Made by a program: the position numbers and the translations under genes
The notes under the pieces: model-generated
The model's database searches: none
Told to the model about the DNA's origin: nothing
Seen by the model: only the letters and a program-made list of their open reading frames with translations
DNA from: Mesorhizobium huakuii
GTDB lineage: Bacteria > Pseudomonadota > Alphaproteobacteria > Rhizobiales > Rhizobiaceae
Direction: 5' to 3'
DNA length: 64,000 nt
Assembly (NCBI RefSeq): GCF_030160235.1
Contig: NZ_BSNY01000039.1
Coordinates: forward strand, 1 to 64,000
In this document: positions 25,709 to 34,530 of the stretch, piece after piece
Layout: each line of letters begins with the position of its first letter
How positions within the stretch are numbered: position 1 is the stretch's first letter

Positions 25709-25882
25709 ATGACCCGAGCCCTCGACGTCAACGAAAACACCGAGCAAAATCCTGAGCGCCCGCCGCGACCGCAGACCAGCGATGATCTCAAGAAAAGGAA
25801 GGTCGATGGAAAGGCCTTCCAGGTGAATGAAAACAGCGTCGACAATCCGGCGCCCGCTCCGATGACGCCAAAGCGGGACTGA
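25709..25882 (+). CDS. Small hypothetical protein with an internal repeat
   Basis: A 57-residue hydrophilic protein, probably disordered. It contains the motif VNENTEQNPERPPRP near the N-terminus and VNENSVDNPAPAPMTP near the C-terminus, an evident internal duplication. ATG 25709 is preceded by GGAAG. The family is not known to me. It stands alone, convergent with the UBP zinc-finger gene. Confidence 0.6.
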   Translation: MTRALDVNENTEQNPERPPRPQTSDDLKKRKVDGKAFQVNENSVDNPAPAPMTPKRD

Positions 25883-25965
25883 TCGCGAGGTCGGCATTAT
25901 CGGTCGAAAAAACCCGGTCGCCGGGCTTTTCTCGCCTCGGAAACTTGGCTGCCTGGCGCGGCACC

Positions 25966-26274
25966 TCAATAAAAGCGCGGGATCGGGCCGTTCTGCGGCG
26001 TCGTGCGGTCGCCGAGGTCGGGAAAGACCTCGTCGACATAGCACCAGCCCCAGCCTTCCGGCGGATCGTAGCCCTCGATGACGGGATGGCTGGTGGCGTG
26101 GAAATGCTTTGTCGCGTGGCGGTTGGGCGAGTCGTCGCAGCAGCCGACGTGTCCGCAGGTGCGGCAGAGCCGCAGATGCACCCACCACGAGCCGCTCTTC
26201 AGGCATTCCTCGCAGCCGAGCGCGCTCGGCGTCACGTCCTTGATCCCAGCCGCATGCTTGCATTCGTCCGCCAT
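25966..26274 (-). CDS. UBP-type zinc-finger protein
   Basis: A 102-residue protein that is almost entirely a ZnF-UBP domain. The ligands are visible: CKHAAG, LGCEEC, CRTCGHVGCCDDS, and the histidines in RHATKHFHATSHP. In eukaryotes the domain binds the ubiquitin C-terminus; bacterial versions are of unknown function. Its ATG overlaps the TGA of the flavoprotein gene upstream (TGATG) and its Shine-Dalgarno AAGGAG lies within that gene, so the two are translationally coupled. A shared redox function is inference. Confidence 0.88.
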   Translation of the reverse strand: MADECKHAAGIKDVTPSALGCEECLKSGSWWVHLRLCRTCGHVGCCDDSPNRHATKHFHATSHPVIEGYDPPEGWGWCYVDEVFPDLGDRTTPQNGPIPRFY

Positions 26275-27977
26275 CACACTCTCCTTCTCGGGACCATGCT
26301 TTGAGGCGTGACGGCGGGGCTGCCGTCTCGCGCGAGATAGGCATGCAAGGCCGCGACCACCTGGGCACCTTCGCCGACGGCCGCCGCGACGCGCTTGACC
26401 GAACCGCAACGGACGTCGCCGATGGCAAACACGCCGCTACGGCTGGTTTCCATCAGGCCATGCTCGGGTCCGAGCTCCGATCCGGTGCGGATGAAACCCT
26501 TGGCGTCCAGCGCCACATTGCATTGCGCGAGCCAGTCGGTGTTCGGGTCGGCGCCTATGAACAGGAAGAGGTGGCTGATCGGGCGCGTCGTCACCTGGCC
26601 GCTGACGCGGTTGCGCCAGCGGACAGTGGCGAGATTGCCTTCCTCGCCCTCCAGCGCCTCGATTTCGGTCTGGGTCAGCACCTCGATGTTCGGTTGCGCC
26701 TTGATGCGCTCCACCAGATAGCGCGACATCGAGGCATCGAGGCTGCCGCCCCGCGCCAGCAGCGCCACCTTGCGCGCATGGCTGGCGAGGTAGACCGCCG
26801 CTTGGCCCGCCGAATTGCCGGCGCCGACCAGCGCCACCTCCTGGCCGGCGCAGAGCCGGCCTTCGATGGGCGAAGCCCAATAGTGCACCGAGGTTCCCTC
26901 GAACTGCGACAAATTGGCGACGTCGAGACGGCGGTAACGCGCGCCGCTGGCGATCACGACGCTGCGTGTGCGCACCGTCTCGCCATCGCCGACATCGAGC
27001 AGGTAACGGGCGCCTGAATTGTCGGTTGCCGCACTCAACAGCTTCGCCTCGTCCGGGATCACCATTTCGACGCCGAATTTCTGCGCCTGGTTGTAGGCGC
27101 GCGCCATCAGCGCCATACCGGTGATGCCGGTGGGGAAGCCGAGATAGTTCTCGATGCGCGAGGAGGCGCCGGCCTGTCCGCCGAAGGCCCGGCAATCGAG
27201 CACGATGGTCGACAGCCCTTCAGAAGCCGCATAGACCGCCGCCGCCAGCCCCGCCGGCCCGGCGCCGACAATGGCGACATCATACAGCGTATCGGCATCG
27301 ATCGGCCTGAGCAGGCCGATGCAGCGGGCAAGATCCTTCTCGCTCGGATTCATCAGCAGCCTGCCGTTCGGACACAGCACGACGGGCAGATGGTGCGGGT
27401 CGACATCGAAGCGCTCGACCAGGGTTTTGGCGCAGGGGTCGCCGCCGGAATCGAGCACGCGGTGCGGCTGGCCGCTGCGGGCCAGGAAGCCCTGCAGCCG
27501 CAGCACGTCGGCATTGCCTGATGGTCCGATGATGATCGGCCCGCTGGTGGCGCTTTCCAAGAGCCCGACGCGGCGCAGGATGAGCGCCCGCATGATGCGC
27601 TCGCCGAGATTGGCCTCCTGCACCATCAGGTCGCGCACCCGCCGCGAGGGAATGACGAAAGCCTCGACCGGCCCGGCGGCCTCGGCATTGACCAGCGAGG
27701 GCCGGGCCGAAAGCTGCGCCAGCTCGCCGACGAAGCTGCCGGGGCCGTGGGTGACGATCGTCTCGCGCCGGCCGAGCCCATCCTGGGTGATATCGACCTT
27801 GCCCGACAGCACGACGATCAGGCCTGGCGCGACATCGCCGGCCTTGATGATGTGCTCGCCGGCCGCATAGGCGCTGGCCTCGCCGAACCGGCGCATATGG
27901 TCGATGTCGGCCTCGCTCAGCGTGGGAAAGGCCTGGTCGCGACGGGCGCCGAAGATCGCAGTGCTGGATTGAGACAT
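26274..27977 (-). CDS. Cyclic-nucleotide-domain flavoprotein, thioredoxin-reductase-like
   Basis: A 567-residue fusion. Residues 15-140 are a cNMP-binding domain (AYAAGEHIIKAGDVAPGLIVVLSGKVDI ... GPGSFVGELAQLSARPS). A glutaredoxin-like linker follows to about 225. Residues about 230-550 are a thioredoxin-reductase fold with FAD motif AIVGAGPAGLAAAVYA and NADPH motif LVGAGNSAGQAAVYLA. The redox CxxC of classical TrxR is missing: the site reads HYWASPIEGRLC. It therefore probably is not a standard thioredoxin reductase. It forms a coupled pair with the UBP zinc-finger gene. Confidence 0.9.
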   Translation of the reverse strand: MSQSSTAIFGARRDQAFPTLSEADIDHMRRFGEASAYAAGEHIIKAGDVAPGLIVVLSGKVDITQDGLGRRETIVTHGPGSFVGELAQLSARPSLVNAEAAGPVEAFVIPSRRVRDLMVQEANLGERIMRALILRRVGLLESATSGPIIIGPSGNADVLRLQGFLARSGQPHRVLDSGGDPCAKTLVERFDVDPHHLPVVLCPNGRLLMNPSEKDLARCIGLLRPIDADTLYDVAIVGAGPAGLAAAVYAASEGLSTIVLDCRAFGGQAGASSRIENYLGFPTGITGMALMARAYNQAQKFGVEMVIPDEAKLLSAATDNSGARYLLDVGDGETVRTRSVVIASGARYRRLDVANLSQFEGTSVHYWASPIEGRLCAGQEVALVGAGNSAGQAAVYLASHARKVALLARGGSLDASMSRYLVERIKAQPNIEVLTQTEIEALEGEEGNLATVRWRNRVSGQVTTRPISHLFLFIGADPNTDWLAQCNVALDAKGFIRTGSELGPEHGLMETSRSGVFAIGDVRCGSVKRVAAAVGEGAQVVAALHAYLARDGSPAVTPQSMVPRRRV

Positions 27978-28130
27978 GGCCGCAAGCGTAGCGAAGCCGC
28001 GGCCCGGTTTGAAGTGGTTTGTTCAGCGCCTAGCCGCGAGGGCAGGTTTTGGTTGACGGCCTCCGCCGTCCCGTTCGTTCCGGGATGATCACTGGGCGTT
28101 CAAGGATCGGTGCTGTCGACGGTGTCCGCG

Positions 28131-28150
28131 CCTGACAGCCAATTGTCAGG
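28131..28150. promoter_or_regulatory. Dyad motif upstream of the FMN/ApbE operon
   Basis: CCTGACA and TGTCAGG are separated by six bases, about 75 bp before the FMN-binding protein gene. On the reverse strand it reads CCTGACAATTGGCTGTCAGG. A close match, CCTGTCAATTCGCTGACAG, occurs at 34477-34495 upstream of the cytochrome b561/PepSY/two-component genes. It is a candidate binding site for the nearby response regulator. Confidence 0.6.
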
Positions 28151-28224
28151 TGGATCGTGAGACATTGCTTCCGAATTGCCGCGAAGCCGATTCGCCGGCA
28201 TGGAATTCAAGGTGAAACGAGCCG

Positions 28225-29058
28225 ATGAAACAGATTGCCCTGTCACTTTTCGTGATCGCGTCTTCGGGCGCCTATGTATGGGACCAGGCAGGCAAGGGTC
28301 CTGCCGGCGACATGATCGACACGGCGGGTTCCGCCAATGCCGCCGAGGACAGTGTGGCGCAGCCCCCTGCTCCGGCCAGCCCCGCTCAAACTGATCCCAT
28401 TCCAGCGCCTGCCCCCCCTTCGCCTGGGATCCGCCAGCAGAGTGTGCGGCTCGATCCTCCCGCGACCACGCCGACACCGGTCGGTGACGAAACCACCGCC
28501 GCGATCTCCACGCCCGCCCCGAAGCAGCAGGCGACAAAGCCGCCGCTCTCGGCCAGCCCTCCGCAGCTTTCCCAAGCGCCGGCACAACGGCCGGAACAGG
28601 CGCCAGTTCAACGTGTCGCCGATGCCGCGCCGCGGACAGCATCCTTCACCGTAACCCCGGCCGTCTATATCCCCATTCCCCAGCCGAGGCCGGACTATCC
28701 GCAAGCACCCGCCCGCGTCTTCAAGACCGCCATGAAGCTGGCTGTGAACCCCGGCGCCAAGCCAGCGGGGCACGGCTTTGCCGACGGCACCTACACCGGT
28801 CCTGCCGCCGATGCCTATTACGGCCTCATCCAGATTCAGGCTTCCATCCAAGGTGGCCGTCTCACGGCGCTCAAGGTGCTGAGATACCCCAATGACCGCC
28901 GCACCTCGATCAGCATCAACAGGCAGGCGCTGCCGATGCTGCGTGACGAGGCGATCAGCGCGCAGAGCGCCAATGTCGACATCATTTCGGGCGCCACGCT
29001 GACCAGCAGGGCCTTCATCCAGTCGCTTGGCGGCGCATTGAAAAAAGCAGCGTCCTGA
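28225..29058 (+). CDS. Exported FMN-binding protein, flavinylation target
   Basis: A 277-residue protein. Residues 1-18 are a signal or anchor segment, and a Pro/Ala/Gln-rich linker reaches to about 150. The C-terminal part is an FMN-binding domain like those of NqrC, RnfG and NosR. The flavinylation motif DIISGAT is at 252-258, where ApbE would attach FMN to Thr258. The adjacent downstream gene is ApbE itself (4 bp away), which supports this. It probably carries electrons on the periplasmic side for the membrane partner encoded next. Confidence 0.88.
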   Translation: MKQIALSLFVIASSGAYVWDQAGKGPAGDMIDTAGSANAAEDSVAQPPAPASPAQTDPIPAPAPPSPGIRQQSVRLDPPATTPTPVGDETTAAISTPAPKQQATKPPLSASPPQLSQAPAQRPEQAPVQRVADAAPRTASFTVTPAVYIPIPQPRPDYPQAPARVFKTAMKLAVNPGAKPAGHGFADGTYTGPAADAYYGLIQIQASIQGGRLTALKVLRYPNDRRTSISINRQALPMLRDEAISAQSANVDIISGATLTSRAFIQSLGGALKKAAS

Positions 29059-29061
29059 TCC

Positions 29062-29805
29062 ATGCGCGACACGAGGATCTTGATGGGCATGCCCATCACC
29101 GTCGACATCGCCGGTGCCTCGGGCGCGACGCTTGTTGACACAGTCTTCGATTATTTCGAGCATATCGACCGCCGCTTCAGCACCTACAGGACCGACAGCG
29201 AGATTTCGGCCATCAACCGGGGTGATCTTCCGGTCCGCGACTGGAGCGCCGAAATGATGGAAGTGATGGCGCTTGCCGCACAGACGAAAAACCAGACGGA
29301 CGGTTATTTCGACATCCGCAGGCCCGACGGATCGCTGGACCCCTCCGGCATCGTCAAGGGCTGGGCCATCCGCAATGCCGCCGGGATCGTTCGCCGGGCC
29401 GGCGTCGGAGATTTCTTCATCGAGGCGGGCGGCGACATCCAGTCCTGCGGTCGAAATGCTTCGGGTCTCGACTGGAGCGTCGGCATCCGCAATCCCTTCA
29501 ATGCCGAAGAGATCATCAAGATCGTCTATCCGCGAGGACACGGCGTCGCCACCTCCGGCACCTATGTGCGCGGGCAGCACATCTACAATCCGCTCGGGGC
29601 CGCCGATTCGATCACCGAAATCGTCAGCCTGACCGTCATCGGCTCGGATGTGTTCGAGGCCGACCGTTTCGCCACCGCCGCCTTCGCCATGGGCCGGGAG
29701 GGCATTTTCTTTCTCGAACAGGCGCCCGGCCTCGAAGGTTACGTCGTCGACAGCAACAGTCGAGCCACGCCGACAAGCGGCTTCGGAGCTTTTTGCCAGC
29801 CATGA
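29062..29805 (+). CDS. apbE: FAD:protein FMN transferase (ApbE)
   Basis: A 247-residue ApbE-family enzyme that transfers FMN from FAD to a Thr or Ser of a partner protein. Typical segments are RRFSTYRTDSEISAINRG, DPSGIVKGWAI, FFIEAGGDIQSCG and VATSGTYVRG; the C-terminal FATAAFAMG also fits. No signal peptide is obvious, so the site of flavinylation is uncertain. Its substrate is almost certainly the FMN-binding protein 3 bp upstream, with the SGAT motif. Its stop overlaps the next start (ATGA). Confidence 0.92.
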   Translation: MRDTRILMGMPITVDIAGASGATLVDTVFDYFEHIDRRFSTYRTDSEISAINRGDLPVRDWSAEMMEVMALAAQTKNQTDGYFDIRRPDGSLDPSGIVKGWAIRNAAGIVRRAGVGDFFIEAGGDIQSCGRNASGLDWSVGIRNPFNAEEIIKIVYPRGHGVATSGTYVRGQHIYNPLGAADSITEIVSLTVIGSDVFEADRFATAAFAMGREGIFFLEQAPGLEGYVVDSNSRATPTSGFGAFCQP

Positions 29806-31312
29806 TCAAGACCATCGACCGGCTTCTCGACCATCAGACCATGTACCGGCTGGTCCTCTATTACCTGATCGCCCTGCTGGGCACGGCCTTCGTGCTCGGC
29901 TTCCTCAAACTGGTGCCGCATGATCCAGTCATGCTCGCCTTCACCACGGGGCTGATGCTGGCCGCCTGCTGGATCACCAACAGGGTTTTTGCCGCCGTCT
30001 TCAAGGTTCCGGCCAACAACGAGTCGGTCTACATCACCGCCCTCATCCTGGCGCTCATCCTCGATCCGGTGGCCGCCACGGACCTCAAGGGGATATGCGC
30101 GGTGGCGTTCGCCTGCGTCTGGGCGATTTCATCCAAGTTCATCCTCGCCATCGGCGGGAAACACGTCTTCAATCCCGCGGCGCTGGGCGTGGCGCTGACC
30201 GCGCTGCTGCTCGACCAGCCGGCCACCTGGTGGGTCGGCGGCAATTTGCCATTGCTTCCCGTCGTGCTCTTCGGCGGCTTCCTGATGGTGCGCAAGCTGC
30301 GCCGGCTCGATCTGGTCGCCACCTTCGGTGTCGTCGCGCTGGCGACGATCCTGGCAACCACCGAGCCGTCGCGATACGCCGCCGCGCTGACGGAGACGCT
30401 GGGCTCGTCGCCGCTGCTGTTCTTCGCCTTCGTGATGCTGACCGAGCCGCTGACCGCGCCGACGACACGGTGGCCGCGCATCGCCTTCGCCGCCATCGTC
30501 GGCTTCCTGTTCGCGCCCAACATCCATGTCGGCTCGTTCTATTTCACGCCGGAACTGGCGCTTCTGACCGGCAATCTGTTTGCCTACGCCGTGAGCCCGA
30601 GAGGACGCTTCGTGCTGACGCTCGAGCGCATCGAGCAATCGGCCGTCGACAGCTATGATTTCATCTTCAGGTCACCACGAAAGCTTGCCTTCGAGGCTGG
30701 ACAGTATCTGGAATGGACACTTGGGCTCGACCGATCGGACAATCGCGGCAACCGCCGCTATTTCACGGTGGCCTCGGCGCCCACGGAGCAGTCCATACGG
30801 CTTGGCGTCAAGTTCTACCCGCAATCGAGCGCCTTCAAGCGAATGCTGGGCACAATGAAGCCGGGCAGCACGATCCACGCCTCCCAGCTGGCCGGCGACT
30901 TCACCTTGCCGGCCAATCCCCAACCAAGATTGCCTTCCTGGCCGGCGGCATCGGCATCACGCCATTCCGCTCGATGCTGCAATATCTTATCGACAGCCAT
31001 GAAAGGCGGCCGATCGTCGTCCTCTATGGAGCCGAGACCCAGCAGGACATCGCCTATCGCGATGTGCTCGGCGCGGCGAAACGGGAACTGGGCATAAGGA
31101 CGGTGCTTGCCGTAGCCCGGGGGGCCGAGCGGGGCCAGTATCCCGGCTATATCGACGCGCGCCTGGTGCGCCTGGCCATCCCCGACTATCTGGAGCGGAC
31201 CTTCTACATTTCCGGCCCCCAGGCCATGGTCAAGGCGCTGCGCCACATGCTGCTGGGCATGGGTGTTCGGCGCTCGAAGATAAAGGTCGACTATTTCCCA
31301 GGCTTTGCCTGA
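29802..31312 (+). pseudogene. NqrB/RnfD-like membrane protein fused to an FNR domain, frameshifted
   Basis: The first 250 codons encode about eight transmembrane helices of the NqrB/RnfD type (GGKHVFNPAALGVAL, FFAFVMLTEPLTAPTTRW). A ferredoxin-NADP reductase-like module follows: RRYFTVASAPTE for FAD, then AFLAGGIGITPFRSML for NAD(P). A frame change at the CCCC run 30918-30921 breaks it; one extra C would restore a 503-residue protein ending DYFPGFA. As read, translation runs to 31097 with an unrelated tail. It starts at ATG 29802, overlapping apbE. It would form a membrane electron path between NAD(P)H and the periplasmic flavoprotein. Confidence 0.85.
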
Positions 31313-31319
31313 GCGTCGA

Positions 31320-32663
31320 TCAACCGTGCCGGGGCAGGGTGATGGTCACGACCAGGCCGGGATCGGCGTTGGTCATCGTCAGCCGTCCGCCATAGGCTTC
31401 GACAATGTCCGAGACGATGGCCAGGCCCAGCCCGCTGCTGCCGCCCTTGCTGTCCAACTGCACCCCGCGTGACAGGGCGGATTCCCGGTCCGCATCGGGG
31501 ATGCCAGGGCCGTCGTCGGCGACCGCGATGGACACCTCGCCGCCGGTTGCCCACGCATTGACCTTGACCGAGGATCTTGCGAAGCGCGCCGCGTTCTCCA
31601 CCAGATTGCCGAGGATTTCCGAAAGGTCGCCCTCGTCGACCGGCGCCATGAAATCCTCCGCGACGTCGATCAGGAACGAGAGCTGCTTGCCGCCCGGCGT
31701 GCGCTTGATGACGGCTATGACGCCGGCCGCGGCTTCCCTGACACGGCACGATGCCTTGCCGGAAACGCCGGGCGCCAGACGGGCGCGCGCGAGTTCGCGC
31801 TCGACATGACGCCGGATCGCTCCGGCGCTCTTCTCGATCTCGTCGGCCAGCTCGGTTTCGCCCTTCCCGCGCAGCGCGCGGATGTCGGCCGACAGCACCT
31901 GCAGCGGCGTCTTGAGGCCATGCGCCAGGTCGGTGGCGCGCGACCGGGCGCGCGCAAGGGCCTTCTCCTGCGCATCGAGGAGGCGGTTGATTTCGTCGGC
32001 GAGCGGCTGCACCTCGCTCGGCGCCGCCACGTCCAGTCGTGCCGTCCGCTGCGCGATCACGTTTCGGACGGCGACCCGCAGGCTTTCCAGCGGCGCGAGG
32101 CCGACGGTGATCTGGACGAAGAAGGCCACCATGAGGGCGGCGGCGAGCAGGATGAGCGCCGGGACGAGATCGCGTACATATTCGCGCACCGACACCGTGA
32201 CGCTGCTATGATCTTCCGCCACGATGGCGCGAAACGACCGGCCGTCGGCATCGGTTATGGTGCGCACGACGGCTACGGTGAGTTCGCCGCCAGGCCCCTT
32301 GAGCTCCTCGATCGTTTTCAGTTCGCCGCTCGCGCCTTGGCCGGGCAACGCAAGCGTTGCGTCCCACAACGAACGCGAGCGCACCAGGCTATGGCTGGCC
32401 AGGTCTTCCACCTGCCAGTAATGACCCGACAGCGGATTGGTGAAGCGCGGGTCCGTCAGGCCCGGGGCGACCGAAAGCTGGCCGTTGGCCGCGAAGCTGG
32501 TCGCGCCGATCAGCTCATTGAGATCGGCGGTCAGTTCGCCGACGATACGCCTCTCGACATTCAGCTCGAACAGATAGCGCAGTCCGACCCCGGCGATGGC
32601 AAGGGCGACGAGAATCGAAATGGTGGCCGCCGACCAGAGCCTGAAGCGGATCGAATTGCCCAT
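31320..32663 (-). CDS. Sensor histidine kinase
   Basis: A 447-residue inner-membrane kinase. Two transmembrane helices (about 10-30 and 168-190) flank a periplasmic sensor of roughly 135 residues. A HAMP linker and the phospho-acceptor His248 in DLAHGLKTPL follow. The ATP site is complete: N box NLVENAARFA, G1 DDGPGIPDAD, G2 GLGLAIVSD. It resembles PhoQ/FeuQ-type kinases. Its ATG overlaps the response-regulator stop (TGATG). It is convergent with the FNR-fusion gene with only 7 bp between the stops. Confidence 0.92.
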   Translation of the reverse strand: MGNSIRFRLWSAATISILVALAIAGVGLRYLFELNVERRIVGELTADLNELIGATSFAANGQLSVAPGLTDPRFTNPLSGHYWQVEDLASHSLVRSRSLWDATLALPGQGASGELKTIEELKGPGGELTVAVVRTITDADGRSFRAIVAEDHSSVTVSVREYVRDLVPALILLAAALMVAFFVQITVGLAPLESLRVAVRNVIAQRTARLDVAAPSEVQPLADEINRLLDAQEKALARARSRATDLAHGLKTPLQVLSADIRALRGKGETELADEIEKSAGAIRRHVERELARARLAPGVSGKASCRVREAAAGVIAVIKRTPGGKQLSFLIDVAEDFMAPVDEGDLSEILGNLVENAARFARSSVKVNAWATGGEVSIAVADDGPGIPDADRESALSRGVQLDSKGGSSGLGLAIVSDIVEAYGGRLTMTNADPGLVVTITLPRHG

Positions 32664-33328
32664 CAGGACGGCTCGTCGGGTACGAAATATCCGAACCCGC
32701 GCCGAGTCTCGATGACGTCGTTGCCGAGCTTGCGCCGCAGACGCGCGACGATGACCTCGATTGTGTTCGGATCGCGATCATTGCCGGAATCGTAGAGATG
32801 CTCGGCGAGTTCTGTCGGCGCGACCACGCGCCCGGCATGATGCATCAGGAACGCCATCAGCCGATATTCCAGCGGTGACAGTGCGACGGGAACGCCGCGC
32901 AGCGAAAGGCGCATCTGGCGCGTGTCGAGGACCAGCGGTCCGGATTTCAGCACCGGTGCCGCCTGGCCTGTCGAACGGCGAAGGATCGCGCGCAGCCGCG
33001 CCAGCAGCTCGTCCATTTCGAACGGCTTGGGCAGGTAATCGTCGGCGCCCGCGTTGATGCCTTCGACGCGCTCGGTCCAAAGGCCCCGTGCCGTCAGGAT
33101 CAGGACGGGAAAGCGGCGCATGTTGGCCCGCCAGCGCTTCAGCACGGTCAGGCCATCGAGTTTCGGCAATCCGAGATCCAGGATCGCCGCGTCGTAATTC
33201 TCGACGTCGCCCGCGAACCACGCGGCCTCTCCGTCGCGCACGGTATCGACGGCCATCCCCGCGGCCTTGAGCACCGCCGCGATGTCGCTCGCGATGCGCG
33301 GCTCGTCTTCGGCAAGGAGTATCTTCAT
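32663..33328 (-). CDS. OmpR/PhoP-family response regulator
   Basis: A 221-residue two-component regulator. The receiver domain has the acidic pair (AEDEP), phospho-acceptor Asp51 (ILDLGLPK) and Lys in PKPFEMDELL. The C-terminal winged helix contains LSPLEYRLMAFLMHHAGRVV and VIVARLRRKLG. ATG 33328 is preferred to TTG 33331 because it overlaps the PepSY stop as TGATG. Two dyads (28131-28150 and 34477-34495) are plausible binding sites; this is inference. Confidence 0.93.
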   Translation of the reverse strand: MKILLAEDEPRIASDIAAVLKAAGMAVDTVRDGEAAWFAGDVENYDAAILDLGLPKLDGLTVLKRWRANMRRFPVLILTARGLWTERVEGINAGADDYLPKPFEMDELLARLRAILRRSTGQAAPVLKSGPLVLDTRQMRLSLRGVPVALSPLEYRLMAFLMHHAGRVVAPTELAEHLYDSGNDRDPNTIEVIVARLRRKLGNDVIETRRGFGYFVPDEPS

Positions 33329-33699
33329 CAATCACCGCCCCTGTCGCGCATCAGCACACCGGCGCCGGCGTCGACGTCGACGATCCGGCGGCGACCGTCG
33401 GGGGCGACGACCTGGAAGCGATAGACCCAGCGGTCGCCCATCCGGATGAAATCGACAGCCACGATGTCGCCGGGAGCATCGGCGTGAACCACGCCCAGGA
33501 TATTGGCCAAGCCCTTTATTTCGCCACGCTCGTAAAGGTCCCGCGCCCGGTCGTGATCACCGTCGTCATCCTCGTCCGCGCGGGCGTGGAACGGTCGAAG
33601 CAGGACAAGCCCGACCAGGCTCGCCGTCGCCAAGTGTTTCAGTATCGGTTTCATCCAAGGGCCATGCAGCAGACCTTGTGTTTCAATCCGGCTCGTCAT
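33328..33699 (-). CDS. Exported PepSY-domain protein
   Basis: A protein of about 123 residues with a signal sequence (LATASLVGLVLLRPFHARA) and an acidic stretch DEDDDGDHDRARDLYERGE. A PepSY domain (IVAVDFIRMGDRWVYRFQVVAPDGRRRIVDVDAGAG) follows. Start ATG 33699 has AGGAG upstream; ATG 33654 would give a shorter signal peptide. Such proteins often sit next to PhoPQ-like systems and restrain or sense for the kinase. Its stop overlaps the regulator start, implying coupled translation. Confidence 0.83.
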   Translation of the reverse strand: MTSRIETQGLLHGPWMKPILKHLATASLVGLVLLRPFHARADEDDDGDHDRARDLYERGEIKGLANILGVVHADAPGDIVAVDFIRMGDRWVYRFQVVAPDGRRRIVDVDAGAGVLMRDRGGD

Positions 33700-33763
33700 C
33701 CGGCCAGTCTCCTGGTCCGCAAGCACGACAAAGGGCATCGGCCTGCCGACGTTTGCCCCGCGA

Positions 33764-34306
33764 TCAGGGGCCGCTTGTCCCCGGCAGCATACGCTTGAGT
33801 ACGTCGTCCCTGCGGACATAGTGATGCCAGAGCGCAGCCGCCGCATGCAGACCGGCAAGGATAAGGATCAGATTGGCGCAGAGGCTGTGCAGTTCCCTTA
33901 TGGTTCGGGCCGTGCCGCTGTCCGCGGAGACCGGAGCCGGGATGGTGAAGAGGCCGAAGAAGCTCAAGGCGTCGCCCCTGTACCAGGTCACCAGGATGCC
34001 AAGGACCGGAATGGCGACAAGCAGCGCGTAGAGCACGAGATGCGCGACCTTGGCCACCCATCGTTCCAGCTCCGACATTTCCCGCGGCAGCCCCGGGGTT
34101 CCCAAGAACAGGCGCAGGCCGATGCGGATGACGACCAGCGCGAACAGCAGCATCCCGAACGAGATATGGAACCACCAGACGAGTGCCCGGCCGGGGTCGT
34201 TGCGTGGAAAGATATCCGCGACGTAAGTCAGGCCGTAAAGGCCGATAACCAGCAGAAACACGGCCCAATGAATGGCCTTCTGTGCGCTTGTATAGGTGGG
34301 ATTCAT
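33764..34306 (-). CDS. Cytochrome b561
   Basis: A 180-residue inner-membrane di-haem cytochrome of the b561 family. Four helices are seen, with haem-ligand histidines in KAIHWAVFLLV, WWFHISFGMLL, RELHSLCANLILILAGLHAAAALWHH. These proteins pass electrons from quinol, for example to dioxygen or superoxide. ATG 34306 starts the canonical YTSAQKAIHW N-terminus. It precedes the PepSY and two-component genes on the same strand and probably shares their promoter. Confidence 0.92.
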   Translation of the reverse strand: MNPTYTSAQKAIHWAVFLLVIGLYGLTYVADIFPRNDPGRALVWWFHISFGMLLFALVVIRIGLRLFLGTPGLPREMSELERWVAKVAHLVLYALLVAIPVLGILVTWYRGDALSFFGLFTIPAPVSADSGTARTIRELHSLCANLILILAGLHAAAALWHHYVRRDDVLKRMLPGTSGP

Positions 34307-34476
34307 GCAGGACTGTCCAATTTCGAATGTTTCCAAACTAGCCGCGATCATGTCAAAGCTTTGTCGGGGCGGTCCCTTCGATGGCAATCGAGGAGGCCGT
34401 GACGGTTCCCCCGACGAGAGCGGTTCTGGAACCGGACTTTGGCGATCGTGATGCAGTGGGACATTGGCTGGAGGAA

Positions 34477-34495
34477 CCTGTCAATTCGCTGACAG
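34477..34495. promoter_or_regulatory. Dyad motif upstream of cytochrome b561/PepSY/two-component operon
   Basis: CCTGTCAATTCGCTGACAG, with arms CTGTCA/TGACAG, lies 171 bp upstream of the cytochrome b561 start. It matches the reverse complement of the 28131-28150 dyad at about 16 of 19-20 positions, and two of the differences are compensating A/T swaps in the two arms. A shared regulator is the likely explanation. Confidence 0.55.
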
Positions 34496-34530
34496 TCGAA
34501 CATCGGACAACGTCGAGATGACGGACAAAG

